Below, piece after piece: positions 10,191 to 20,249 of a stretch of 64,000 nucleotides of DNA; within the stretch, counting starts at the first letter, position 1; the number at the start of each line of letters is the position of its first letter. The position numbers and the translations under genes were made by a program. The stretch lies in the NCBI GenBank assembly GCA_001939145.1, contig LSRX01001547.1:1-64000 (forward strand), written 5' to 3'. Source of the DNA: Symbiodinium microadriaticum (Eukaryota; Sar; Dinophyceae; Suessiales; Symbiodiniaceae). The notes under the pieces were generated by a model. That model saw only the letters and a list, made by a program, of their open reading frames with translations. It ran no database searches and was not told the DNA's origin.

Positions 10191-10288
10191 TACCTGTAGC
10201 CGAAAAGACCTACCTCTTTAAGGAACTATATTTTAGCAACAGAAAATAAGGACTCCGAAAAAGAACGTAGGTCTTTCCGGCTACAGGC
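10191..10288. repeat. Hairpin family F, copy 3 (F-prime subtype)
   Basis: Arms CCTGTAGCCGAAAAGACC and GGTCTTTCCGGCTACAGG pair over 18 bp with few mismatches. The outer arm differs from the CCTGGATCC type but the inner ACCTACC is shared. A sister copy is at 58112-58207. Confidence 0.85.
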
Positions 10289-10334
10289 AAGGCCTGGCTC
10301 GATCATCCTGGGATTCGGACATCGGGGGCTTCAT

Positions 10335-10539
10335 GTGGGTAGTTGTCTAACATAGGGTCCTTTTGGCGTCGTTTCTATAAGGGTGCCGTACGATAGTGGG
10401 ACCTAAAAAGGGGACCCTGCTTGAGAGAACTACCCAAAAAGTACCCTTATAATTATAGAAACCCTATAGAAACCCTTATAGATCCCTTTAGGGAACCCCT
10501 TTAAAAAGGGGGAGACCCTACTTTAGAGAACTACCCATG
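10335..10539. repeat. Hairpin family B, copies 3-4 (composite)
   Basis: TGTGGGTAGTTGTCTAA starts the element. A first B right arm (GAGAGAACTACCC) ends at about 10436. About 100 bp of new sequence with TATAATTATAGAAACCCTAT follows, and a second B right arm (TTTAGAGAACTACCCATGT) closes it. The same composite recurs at 10958-11232. Confidence 0.8.
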
Positions 10540-10675
10540 TTTTTTTTTGCAGCGGATCGGGGCTCGGTCGGATTGAAATGTAAGCACTTGGTTGGCGAAG
10601 CTTGCGCCATCGGCGGCTCCTTATAGCGTTCCCACTGATGTTTAGGGTTTAGGGTTCAGGGCTCAGGGATTTAAT

Positions 10676-10767
10676 TACCCATAGGCCCCTAAGTAGTTCC
10701 TTTTTGGGATTATATTTAGAATCCTATAGGTAATTCCAAAAAGGAACTACTTAGGGGGCTTTGGGTA
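10676..10767. repeat. Hairpin family A, copy 3 (well preserved)
   Basis: TA, then CCCATAGGCCCCTAAGTAGT; at the other end ACTACTTAGGGGGCTTTGGG, then TA. Arms of about 40 bp fold almost perfectly around TTATATTTAGAATCCTATAG. Confidence 0.9.
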
Positions 10768-10957
10768 TACATATCATGAATGCTTAGAGTTTAGGGTTCA
10801 GGGTTTTACTTATAGTTTTACGTTGATGCTGCGATATACTCCAAAACCGCTCTTCTTGCAGCATAGTCTGGGCAACGTGCGCCCGATGAGCTCCCTGACA
10901 TGCATCGCTCTCCGGCCTCCACGACTCCAAAGGAAGCCATGAAGCCGCCAAGTACTT

Positions 10958-11232
10958 GGGCAGTTCTCCAAAAAAAAGGGTCCCCGGTTTAGGGGTTCCA
11001 TACAGGGATCCTTTAAGGGTTTCGAGAGGGTTTCTATAAGGGTGCTTTGTAGGTAGTTCTCTAAAAGACCCTTTTATAAGGGTGCCGTACTATATTGGGG
11101 ACCTAAAAACGGGGACCCTACTTTAGACAACTACCTATAAAGTACCCTTATAATTATAGAAACCCTATAGAAACCCTTATAGATCCCTTTAAGGAACCCT
11201 AAAAAGGGGACCCTACTTTAGAGAACAACCCA
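10958..11232. repeat. Hairpin family B, composite array
   Basis: A degraded B arm at 10958-11040 is followed by a complete B (TAGGTAGTTCTC to AACTACCTA, 11050-11141). The same 100-bp extension seen at 10437-10539 follows, ending GAGAACAACCCA. The two composites are 600 bp apart in the same orientation. Confidence 0.8.
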
Positions 11233-11305
11233 CTTCGTAAGAAGCCAAGAGAACCTTCTCCGAGGTCTGAGCATACAGTAGCAGCAGAAACACCCCAAGT
11301 AAGGC

Positions 11306-11388
11306 TCTAACCCTAAACTCTAAACCCTAAACCCTAACCCCTACACCCCAAAACCCTAACCTTAAACCCCTTAAACCCTATAAGCCCG
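11306..11388 (-). repeat. Interstitial telomere-like tract
   Basis: CCCTAAA with CTCTAAA and CCTTAAACCC variants. A second short run of four units lies at 11576-11605. Confidence 0.9.
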
Positions 11389-12234
11389 AAATTTCTACAC
11401 CCTGCACCCTAGTCGCCCCATGAGCTTCAACTCGAACATTTGGAAAATCAGCCCAAGCCTGCAATGGACCCGCAAGAAGTAGCCCAGCCACATCCCAAAA
11501 TCAGCACGCCTACATGGAAGGTCGAAGTTCTTTTTAAAATTTTGTAGTATAGGAGCCAAAAGCCAAAAGGCCTCAACTAAACCCTAAACCCTAAACCCTA
11601 AACTTTAAATTAAGAGGTTTTGGGAAGTCTGGCTGAGTTGCATCCGAGCTGCCATCCTCGATGTGGGCTCGGTGCTGAATTGCAGGGAAGGTACGTAAGG
11701 TTCAGGGTTTGGTAGCTCAATGCTGCAGCGCATGCACACCAAAGTCCTTCCAGGATTGGGTCCCAGAACCTTCAAACCTGTCGCCCCACTAAACTCTAAA
11801 CTTTAAACCGGGCTTTGATCTAGGCTTTGCTTGCAGCACCTGCGCGTGAAAGTCAGGGCCCCTTCTTCAGCAGGCTCCACCCCATTAGTCAGCATCAGCG
11901 TTCCTTTTCGGCCCCTTGTTACGTACTATATTGGGGACCCAAAAAAGGGACCAGATCTACCAATGTAGGGCGTTAATGACCATAGCAGACAGGGTGCTAC
12001 AGGAAAAAAGGACCCCTATTTTCAGGGTTCCGGAATTTGAGGGGGCCATAACAAGTAGACTCGGGGCGGAGTGCTATAGTTTAGCCGGAGCTCGCAAAAC
12101 CGAGCTCTGAAGCAGAATTCGCCTCGGCCCCGGCCGAAGCGGTCAGAGGTTCCTATTCGGATTCCCTCTATTCCCCACCTCTTAATCCCCTCCCCACTGA
12201 CCCCCACCCCGCAAAAAGGCCATCGTGGGGGGGG
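11389..12234. other. Stretch without gene; family B relic
   Basis: 11921-11952 reads TACGTACTATATTGGGGACC plus AAAAAAGGGACC, the inner half of family B without its arms. The rest is unassigned. Confidence 0.55.
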
Positions 12235-12303
12235 ATATAGTTATATATAGTTATATATAGTTATATATAGTTATATATAGTTATATATAGTTATATATAG
12301 ANC

Positions 12304-12353
<50 letters not shown>

Positions 12354-12430
12354 ATATATATATATATATATTTATTTATTTATTTATTTATTGATTTAAT
12401 TAATTTATTTATTTATTTAGTTATATATAG
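12235..12430. repeat. 10-bp tandem array and compound AT microsatellite
   Basis: Six or more copies of a 10-bp unit (TTATATATAG), an ambiguous base at 12302, then (TA)n, (TGTA)n, (TA)n, (TTTA)n. The unit TTATATATAG reappears after the TTTA run at 12420-12430. Confidence 0.95.
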
Positions 12431-13075
12431 TTTGTCTATGCACAAACCCTATCACTCTTCACTCCGCAGACGCTGCACCCCGATATCCTGCGAAAGCAAA
12501 AGCCCCAGACCTGGCATCATGTCTTCCTCGCAACATACGGCCGGGCCGAGGCAGACGACGCGCAGCGTTTAAATTAGAACTCTAAGCTCCAAAGCAAAAG
12601 ACCGAAAGCTTCAAACCCAACTTCCAAACCCTGCATCAAAAAAGGAAGCTCCATGTGGATGCCAGGTGCTAGGTGCTTGAAGTTTACCGCTGGCATCTAC
12701 TGCTGAAGAATTTACGACATGCGAATGCTAGGATAGGCATTTGAATGCATGACTCCAGACTTATATCAAAAGTTATGCGGGGATACTACTTCCAGCCTTA
12801 CTCCGAACCCTATATTTGGAACTATATTATACTACATTTTACTTCGCCGAGGCTCCACATATAGGGCCTCAGCCGTTTCCGTCACGAGCTAACTAGCTGA
12901 TCACTGATGGAAAGCGCAAAACACAGCACAGAGCAGTTCTTTCAGAACTCGACGCTTTTCCAAAATAACGAAGAGAAGCACACAGCAGCATTACCCAAAC
13001 TTATCAATTCGTATTCATGATCCCTTATGTTTTCAGGTATAAGAACTTCAAAACATCCCTACGATTTCGGGCATA
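12431..13075. other. Stretch without recognisable gene
   Basis: No hairpin family, telomere-like tract or protein-like frame longer than about 45 codons was noticed. Confidence 0.5.
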
Positions 13076-13184
13076 GTATAGGAGCCTAAACAATTAGAAT
13101 AGGGTTTTGGGCTTTTTTATTACTACAATTATAATAACAAGGAGCCCAAAATCATATAGGTTATTTTTTAAGGCCCCTATATAT
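13076..13184. repeat. Hairpin family D, copy 3
   Basis: Left arm TATAGGAGCCTAAACAATTA and right arm AAGGCCCCTATATA are inverted. The core has AATTATAATAACAAGGAGCC. Confidence 0.75.
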
Positions 13185-13271
13185 TACCCTCCCCACCTGT
13201 CTCCTGCTCCTGCATCTCCGTCGGCTCGGTGCTCGGAGGCGCCTCGCAAGTGGGGCTAGGGGCTGAACAAT

Positions 13272-13360
13272 ACCTCTATATCTATATCTATATCTGTATC
13301 TATATCTTTATCTGTATCTATATCTATATCTATATAGAGAGAGAGAGGGGAGATAGAGAG
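13272..13360. repeat. (TATATC)n-(GA)n microsatellite
   Basis: Hexanucleotide TATATC/TATATCTG tract of about 60 bp running into GAGAGAGAGAGGGG. Confidence 0.95.
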
Positions 13361-13459
13361 GGCTCCAGTTCTAACTATACGTTACCAACCAGACAGAATG
13401 CAGCAGAAAGCACATATCATGTAGGTATCTGGAGGAGCCCTTTCTTAGGGAGTTGAAAA

Positions 13460-13461
<2 letters not shown>

Positions 13462-13494
<33 letters not shown>

Positions 13495-13518
13495 GGTTTT
13501 TTTTTGGGGGGGGCGGGG
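13462..13518. repeat. (CA)n followed by T and G homopolymers
   Basis: Sixteen CA units to about 13493, then AAGG, a T run and a G-rich run with a single C. Confidence 0.95.
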
Positions 13519-13563
13519 GCAGTGTGATACTGGACGAGCGACCCTCTTGGATTCTAATTGCCG

Positions 13564-13701
13564 CAACCCTAAGCCCTAAACCCTGAGCCCTGAACCCTAA
13601 ACCCTAAAGCCTAAATCCTGAACCCTAAACCCTAAACCCTGAACCCTAAACCCTGAACCTAAACTTCCTAAACCCTAAACCCTGAACCCTAAACCCTAAA
13701 T
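13564..13701 (-). repeat. Telomere-like tract, CCCTAAA/CCCTGAA mix
   Basis: Alternates CCCTAAA and CCCTGAA units. The A-to-G variant is phased with the normal unit, as also seen at 16815-16873 and 54544-54715. Confidence 0.95.
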
Positions 13702-14138
13702 GGAGGCCGCCGGGTATCTCTGGAGCCGGAGACTTGAGGTCTGCCTAGCCCTGGGCCGTGCTTTAAGGCTGAGACTCGACTTCTTCTTTGGGCCCATGGG
13801 AGATCCTCCAAAAGCGTATTTTATATTATGTTCCGTTATGTTATGTCATATCACGTCATTATAATTACTTTCGTATATTGTATCTATGTAGTATGTTATT
13901 CTACTTTAGTATTTTGTATTGTGATACTGTATTGTTATGTAGTGTATTAAGTACGAGATTGCAATCCCCTGAACCCCGAACCGCTGAGTCTGCGACGACA
14001 GCTTCCTCGTTGTCTTCTGGCGAGGAGGGAGGAACCGGTGGCCTTTGCTTCACGGAATTGGAGGGGGGGGCTAAACCGTCAGGGGTTTGGGGCAGGGCTT
14101 GGGCTTTAGGGGTGGACTGTCAGGCTTTTGAGAATGTC
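13702..14138. other. Stretch without gene; AT-rich low-complexity block
   Basis: 13815-13952 is an AT-rich degenerate TATGTTATGT/TATTGTA block that looks like a decayed microsatellite. The 118-codon frame spanning it is therefore not credible. Confidence 0.6.
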
Positions 14139-14222
14139 CCCTAAACCCTAAACCCTAAACCCTGAAACCCCTAAATGCCACCTAAACCCTAAACCCTATA
14201 AGCCCTAAACCCCTAAACCTTG
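14139..14222 (-). repeat. Telomere-like tract
   Basis: CCCTAAA units with CCCTATAAG variants. Confidence 0.9.
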
Positions 14223-14352
14223 TGGAATGGAGCTGGCCTGCCCAGACTCAAACCGGGAGAACCATTCGGTGCCGCTCGGAACCTTCAGCTTTCCACCGCA
14301 GAGGCCCAAGGGGGCGTGAGGGATGCTCTTCGAAGACTTCCCAGCTACGGCT

Positions 14353-14565
14353 CATAGGGTTTAGGGTTTAGGGCTTATAGGTTTAGGGTTTAAGGCTTAT
14401 AGGTTTAGGGTTTAGGGCTTATAGGTTTAGGGTTTAGGGCTTTAGGGTTTAGGGTTTAGGGCTTATAGGTTTAGGGTTTAAGGCTTATAGGTTTAGGGTT
14501 TAGGGCTTATAGGTTTAGGGTTTAGGGCTTATAGGTTGAGGGTTGAGGGCTTAGGGTTTAGGGGG
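14353..14565 (+). repeat. Telomere-derived higher-order repeat, 22-bp unit
   Basis: The unit ATAGGTTTAGGGTTTAGGGC plus TT is repeated eight to nine times. One unit carries an extra two telomere repeats, and some carry a shared G-to-A change (TTTAAGG), so units have been copied as 22-mers rather than 7-mers. Confidence 0.95.
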
Positions 14566-15267
14566 TAAGAAGGCGTTCAGACGGCATGGTGTGTCAGCCA
14601 GTGCCTCATGGTTGGTGCAGATGCAAGGACATGTTCAAGACATCCGCGTTTAAGGGCTGGTCTGAAAGAAAGAACACGTGGGACTTGGCGTTCAACTCCA
14701 GTGCCATAAGTTAGAAGTCTTACAGGGGCAGTGCTGTTGGATTCAGAGGGCAAAGAGAACTTGGCCAATGCATCAGAACGGCGGCCGGATCGACCACGAG
14801 ATTTGCCTTCAGGAAAACATGTCGAAGATGACGAGGAGCCTGAAGCCCCGGATTTGATGGGGCTCCAGTATGGAAGGCTCCTGCAGCTGCTGCTGCTACT
14901 GCTTCGCAAGCGCTGCCGCAGGAAGCGCTGCGGTGCTCCTTCGCTGGCGTCCCTGCCAGGAGTCCGTGCGCGAAGTGGAAACACAGCTTCATGCCGCTCG
15001 AGGCGGAAAGTCTACATTCCATCCTACATCCTGAACCCCTACACCCTTATTCCGAAAGCCCAAGGCTATCAGAAGCTCACGAAGCATGCGAACCTCGAAG
15101 GAACAAGCTGGAAGAGCCTTGAAAACCTCAAGCCGCTCAAGCCTCATTCAAACCTTATAAGGCTCAGGATTTCGCGCTTAGGATGTTGGATGCCGGGTTT
15201 CAGGTTTCGGGCTTTGGGTTTGGGTCTGGGGTTTGGGTTTTTGCGGTGTTCACCAAGTAAGTAAGCT
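14566..15267. other. Unassigned stretch with overlapping open frames
   Basis: Open in several frames on both strands (14577-15022 minus, 14731-15264 plus). The plus frame has an acidic patch followed by a Leu/Arg run made by a CTG/CTC-rich tract. I cannot choose a frame and see no family, so a host exon is possible but unproven. Confidence 0.3.
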
Positions 15268-15375
15268 ACTTTGCTGATGATATAAATCCAGCATTCCCCA
15301 TGATAAGGAATATGCCATAACTCCCACAGCTTAGGGTCCTTAAGGTAATGCTAAGGATTTATGTCGTCAACAGTA
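15268..15375. repeat. Hairpin family C, copy 3
   Basis: Left arm TTTGCTGATGATATAAATCC is diverged at its end; the right arm GGATTTATGTCGTCAACAG is followed by TA. The core has GATAAGGAATATGCCATAA. Confidence 0.75.
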
Positions 15376-15445
15376 GGGCCTGGACCCCACAGAGCAAACG
15401 CCGAGCCACCCAAAGCCGAAAGCCCAAAGCATCCACCTAAACCCT

Positions 15446-15536
15446 GCCTGGACCCCGAAGAACCTACCTTCTTAGGGTTCCTTATTATGATTTCTTTATA
15501 TGAGTCCTTAAAGCGGTAGGTTATCTGGGGTTCAGG
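15446..15536. repeat. Hairpin family F, copy 4 (complete)
   Basis: Left arm GCCTGGACCCCGAAGAACCT and right arm AGGTTATCTGGGGTTCAGG. The core is GGGTTCCTTATTATGATTTC. Confidence 0.8.
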
Positions 15537-15659
15537 TGAAGCCCCAACTCCAAACCGGAGATGTCCTAAACCCTAAGTCGCCAATCCCAAGCGAAGAGCT
15601 CTGAAGCTAAAACCGAAGAGCCCGGAAGTTTCGAGACCCACTGCAGCCCTGATGCAGCA

Positions 15660-15728
15660 GCCTTATAAGGGCCTTAACGGTTAGAACTTAGAACAGGTTG
15701 AATATAAGGGCTCTATATGGGTCCCAGA
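15660..15728. repeat. Hairpin family D relic
   Basis: Left arm only: AAGGGCCTTAACGGTTAGAA then AGGTTGAATATAAGGGCTC. No right arm follows. Confidence 0.45.
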
Positions 15729-15888
15729 ATCTCTGGCACTTAATAACCACAATATGGCTTTGGGGTACAATGCAGGAACAATATGGTGTAGGCCTAGAGT
15801 ACCTTAACCGCCAGATTCTATATTGTCTAAGGCGCATTGATGCTCGGGCTTTGTATTCAGTCAGCTTCTAGTAGGCTGAGGTCGCCGT

Positions 15889-15983
15889 ATATGGGTAGTC
15901 TTCTAAATCAGGGTCCCTTTTTATAAGGGTGCCGTACTATATTGGGGACCTAAAAAGGGACCATTTTGGAAAACTACCCATAT
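15889..15983. repeat. Hairpin family B, copy 5 (best preserved)
   Basis: ATATGGGTAGTCTTCTAAAT and AAAACTACCCATAT form the ends, in a TA-rich boundary. The inner section TATAAGGGTGCCGTACTATA is intact. Confidence 0.85.
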
Positions 15984-16042
15984 GAACCCGAGAAAGCGCG
16001 GTACAGCGAACTCTGAGTCCTAAACGTCACACCTCCTAACCC

Positions 16043-16136
16043 TACCCATAGGCCCCTAAGAAGTTGGTTTTTGGGATTTTCTTATAGGATTCTATTTATA
16101 AGCCATAAAAAGGAACTACTTAGGGGCCTATGGGTA
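16043..16136. repeat. Hairpin family A, copy 4
   Basis: TA on both sides of CCCATAGGCCCCTAAG and CTTAGGGGCCTATGGG, a perfect 16-bp terminal match. It lies 60 bp from a family B copy. Confidence 0.9.
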
Positions 16137-16666
16137 AGCTACACCCGAAAGCCGGCAACTCCACACCCTGAGAAGGTGGATCCCTAAAGTACCAGTGGTA
16201 GCAGGACCCCTACATAACAAGGTGCAGGTACCCTGAACTACTTAAAGCCTACTTTCCTGCAGGATCCCTATAAACTCCTTTGTTAAGGTTTGCAACAAGA
16301 GCTTACCAAAAAGCATAGTAGGTTAAGTATGTTAGCTTAGGGTAGGGTTTAGGGAACCACCCCCAAAACTTCTCGAACCGACGACAGGGCTTCAGGCAGC
16401 TCGGGGCTTGCTTGGCTGCTCTCCTCGGTCACTGGCCTTCTGCGCGCCTGTCGGGAAGGAGTTTAGGGGGGTTTAGTAAGGGCTTTTAGGGTTTAGGGCT
16501 TGGGGGAACCTATCGGACAGGAATCTGCTGTTGTTGAGTGCTTTGTCGATCGGGGGGCGATCCCAAAATGCAACCGAAGCCAGCCCCAAAGATACTGCAA
16601 AAAAGCCACATGCCGTACGGCCACATACTGAAGTATGCGAACCGAGAACCGTCGAACCCATTAACC
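16137..16666. other. Stretch without recognisable gene
   Basis: Short TTTAGGG-type tracts near 16340-16353 and 16460-16505. Frames at 16473-16819 run into a family B hairpin and have no family. Confidence 0.5.
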
Positions 16667-16774
16667 ACATGTACTAAATCAAGGTCCCTTGTGGGATCCG
16701 CCTTAATAAGGGTGCCGTACTATTATGGGGACCTTTTAGAAAGGGACCCTAATTTAGAGAGCAACCCATGTACT
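16667..16774. repeat. Hairpin family B, copy 6 (left arm eroded)
   Basis: The left end has lost GGGTAGTTCT. The inner AATAAGGGTGCCGTACTATT and right arm TTTAGAGAGCAACCC remain. CATGTACT directly flanks both sides (16668-16675 and 16767-16774). Confidence 0.75.
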
Positions 16775-16814
16775 GCATCAGCCTTAAGGACCAATCCAAA
16801 GGAACCAAGGAGGC

Positions 16815-16873
16815 CCTGAGCCCTAAACCCTGAACCCTAAACCCTGAACCCTGAACCCTAAACCCTAAACCAA
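16815..16873 (-). repeat. Telomere-like tract, CCCTAAA/CCCTGAA mix
   Basis: Eight units alternating between the two variants. Confidence 0.9.
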
Positions 16874-17135
16874 TCGCCACCTGCCGGCGCCCACGCGCGG
16901 CTGGCGGAAACTTCAGCGGCGGAGCCACGAACTCAGCAAAGCTCTTTATTCAGGGCCCTTGAATACAAGAAGCCCTGCGCAAGCCCTCAACCGTAAGTTA
17001 CAGGCTTGTTGGGTTCGTGGTTGAGTTGAAAATCTTCAAGCTTTCAGGTTCTGCTGAAAAGAGGGCAGTGTCGTTTAGGGCATCGGGCTCCGTGAGTCTT
17101 ACAAAAATATACACCAGATATACGAGATATACCCT

Positions 17136-17137
<2 letters not shown>

Positions 17138-17176
<39 letters not shown>

Positions 17177-17228
17177 CGTATGTATCAAATATACACACCA
17201 TATATATATATATATATATATATATATT
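17138..17228. repeat. (CA)n-(TA)n ... (TA)n microsatellite pair
   Basis: CA then TA runs at 17138-17176, a 24-bp spacer, then a second TA run to 17228. Confidence 0.95.
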
Positions 17229-18027
17229 CCAGTCTGTTGGCCAGGGGGACGTGAAGCTCGTCAAGGAAAGATCGGAAGTCATGCAGGAGGCGAATATGGG
17301 GCCTTTGTAAGTAGAATAGGGTTGTGGGGTATCTTGTAGTAGAAATACTTGTGTGATATCGAACCCTTTATTATCCAATAGTTGTCATTAGTTCTGAGCC
17401 TCTCTAAACGATTACAACAGGGTTCGCGGCTTTCACTTTGCTTGATGGGAAGTAACAAGTCCAAGTGCAGGTGCTGTTTGCGCGACAAGTTCTTGGTGTG
17501 GTGACTCTACGAAGCTGGACCCCCAATGAATGAGCCTCCTTCCATTAAAGCTCTAAGGGCCTTTATATAGTATAGTCCCTAGTATGGTGGGATTCAGTAA
17601 TCAGGGGTCACATCAGGGCCCATGGGATCTGTGTTTTGCAAGTCGCATAAGACCATAGGCTGTACGCTCGGAGCGTTCGACCAGCCTTGACACCAGGAAG
17701 CATCAGCAGTTCGGCGCTTTCTGCTTTCCGGAGAAGCTCGACAACTCACTGGAACCTCTAACCGCCGTGACCGGCCCGGGGCGCAAAGGGCCAACGCTGC
17801 CTCAAGGCGCACCCCCTCTTAATCCCCCCGGGAGCTTGTCTCAACTTATCACAAAAAGTCGAATTTGGGAATTGAGAGTGTGTAGATCCGGATTTAGATT
17901 AGGGTGAACTGCCCTAACCTCTAAACCCTACCTAGACGTGGCAGAACCCTACTGATCATGGTCTCCGTCCCTAGAGGTCGCTGTTAACAACAGGTAGGTT
18001 TCTAGGATCCATGTAGCACCTACCTAC
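17229..18027. other. Stretch without gene; family D arm-like piece
   Basis: 17308-17340 reads AAGTAGAATAGGGTTGTGGG plus GTATCTTG, like the left half of the D copy at 3536. The remainder, including a 72-codon minus frame at 17594-17812, is unassigned. Confidence 0.45.
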
Positions 18028-18101
18028 TGTAGGGGCCTGTATGAAAATTGTAAGAAGGAACACCCAACATAGTATAGGTAATCATTAGGGCCCCTACATT
18101 T
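18028..18101. repeat. Hairpin family D, copy 4 (short)
   Basis: TGTAGGGGCCTGTATGAAAA and TAATCATTAGGGCCCCTACA form the ends. It is shorter than other copies because the left inner arm is missing. Confidence 0.75.
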
Positions 18102-18188
18102 AGGCCCCAACTTCAGAAATCTAGGCCATGAAGCCCTCAACCCTGAACGCTATTGAACCCGAACCCGTCTAGAAACCCTAAACCCTAA

Positions 18189-18290
18189 ACTAAGTATCGA
18201 TTTCAGCAGTCCGCAAAATTGTGTATAATTAGGGCCCTATCCATTTAAACAATAAGGGAAGTTAAAGATTGCTTCAAATCGATACCTAGT
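18189..18290. repeat. Hairpin family L (single copy)
   Basis: Left arm ACTAAGTATCGATTTCAGCA pairs with right arm TGCTTCAAATCGATACCTAGT. The core has AATTAGGGCCCTATCC. No second member was seen in the window. Confidence 0.75.
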
Positions 18291-18480
18291 AAAGCCCTTA
18301 AAAGAACTCATGAGCCCACGACCATTTCCAAGGCCCCGAAACCCCGAAATCCTCATGCCCATGGGGCTCCGCCCAAACCAGGCTTTAGGGCTTAGGGGTT
18401 TAGGGTTTAGGGTTCCGGGTGTCTAAGAGTTGGTGTTCCTTATTTTGGGGTGTTCATTGTGAAGATCGAACTGTTTCGGG

Positions 18481-18481
<1 letters not shown>

Positions 18482-18518
<37 letters not shown>

Positions 18519-18579
18519 CGTATTAATTCATTCATTTATTCATTCATTTAGTCATGTATTTATTAATCTATATATTTAT

Positions 18580-18613
<34 letters not shown>
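18482..18613. repeat. Inverted compound microsatellite
   Basis: (TC)n(TA)n on the left is mirrored by (TA)n(GA)n on the right, around an ATTCATTT/ATTTATT spacer. The arms together form a long potential hairpin. Confidence 0.9.
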
Positions 18614-18702
18614 CCAGGCTCTCTTGCTACCATCGGAAACGAAACACAAAGCAAAATCCCGGCGGTCCTCTTTAACGGATACAGTTTTTCTAAGTTTTCC
18701 GA

Positions 18703-18862
18703 CCCCCCTAAACCTTAAACCTTACACCCAAAACCCTGAAACCTAAACCCTAAACCCTGAAACCTAAACCCTAAACCCTGAAACCTAAAGCCTTAAACCC
18801 TGAAGCCCTAAACCCTGAAACCTTGAACCCTAAATCCTAAACCCTAAACCCTGAAACCTAGA
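18703..18862 (-). repeat. Telomere-like tract with 20-bp period
   Basis: CCCTAAACCCTGAAACCTAA-type units repeat about six times, so the tract has a higher-order period rather than plain 7-mers. Confidence 0.9.
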
Positions 18863-20192
18863 ATCGGCTTTTGTGGATAAGATCCGGGCAGGGATTGGCC
18901 CTCTGCTCTCGGCCACCTCCGATAGCCGCACCTCCAGAGGGGCTTCGGGCTTCGGGCTTACGGTTTCGGGGCCGAGGTGCACACAAGAGATGGGTTCAGG
19001 GTTTAGGGCCAAGGCTTCGCGATTCAGGCGATGAAGGGAACTCTCTGGAGCTTTCCGGCCATTTCGAAACTCCCAAATTCCCAAATGCATCCACGGCGCC
19101 ATGCGCCACAGCGCTGCGTTCTCTGCGGCCATGCCGTCAATGAGCGCTTCACGCTGAACCTCGGCTGAAGAAGTTCACACCAAGATCCTTCAGCTCAGAG
19201 CGTAAAAGCACTAAACCCTAAGCCCGGGAGATATTACAAGCTCAACTCCAAACCCAGCACCCGAAGCTCTTTGCCCTAGAAGAACTTTCGGGCTCCAAGC
19301 TTGCGGATGGCATGAGGAGCATAAGTTTGTTCCAACTTCCTGGCTTTTTAGGGCTTAGGGTTTAAGGTTTAGGGTTTGCGGTTCAAGGTTTAGGGCTTAG
19401 TAGGGTTCAGGTTTAGGGTGTCTTTTTTTGCAAGCACCTTTGTTTTCCGCTCGTCTCTACCGTCCAAGACAGGTGTCAACCTGTCTTTTGACGTTCTGGG
19501 TTCTGCGTTTTTTAAAGCGCAACCACCCTGCCCTGTAGTCGGGGCCCAAAGCCGTGACTGAAGCGTCGGTCACGCTACACGCCACGGATGTGATTGTGAC
19601 ATCGGGCCTTTATAAGAAGCCGAATAGCATTCCTTGCTTTGTAGGGCTGTTCTATAAAGCAGTTACAGTAGAAACCACCCCAAAGCCCGACTCTAAGAAT
19701 CGAGGCCACTTTAGTACTCATGAGACCCAGGAGCGGCAGAGCTGCATGGATCCCGAGCTCCGAGACCTCTTAGCTCCACCCCGCGAGCTCTGGAGGGCGG
19801 TGTCGGTGATCTTCAGGAACTTATTAAAACACCATGAGTTCTAAACCCTATAAACCCTGTAAGCCCCAAGGAAACTTCTAGACATCCTGGTGTGTGCCTA
19901 AGCTTTGGGCAAGCAGGGGGGGCCTGAATAGCTGAGGCAGCTGAGCACGATACGACCGATACGATTACTGGTACTAGTATTACTACCAATGCGTAGCCTG
20001 GGAAGGGGGCCCCGGGCAGGAAATTAGCTCTTGAGTCTACAAAGTCTTGCTTGGGGGCGTCCACACCACACGGTGTTCCACCTGGGCCCTTCGCCAGCCT
20101 CACAAAGCCCTGCAGCAGCCTCGTAAATACCCCTTAAAGACTAGGAGTAGTCAGGATTAGGGGGACCCTTGGGGATATAGACCCTCTCAATA
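18863..20192. other. Stretch without recognisable gene
   Basis: TTTAGGG-type units at 19347-19425 (TTTAAGG and TTTGCGG variants). Frames of 90-100 codons at 18830-19143, 19554-19844 and 19813-20103 are mutually overlapping or featureless. Confidence 0.4.
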
Positions 20193-20249
20193 AGGTCCCC
20201 TTCAAGAGAGCCACAAGTACGGTTCAGAAGGGCCCCCTTGAAGGGGTCT
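20193..20249. repeat. Short inverted repeat
   Basis: AGGTCCCCTTCAAG at 20193 and CTTGAAGGGGTCT ending at 20249 face each other across an 18-25 bp spacer. It resembles the foldback elements in scale but matches none of the named families. Confidence 0.55.

Noticed and set aside
14353-14565. Regular direct repeats that could suggest a CRISPR array
   Set aside because: Units are back-to-back telomere-like 22-mers with no spacers, in a eukaryotic setting.
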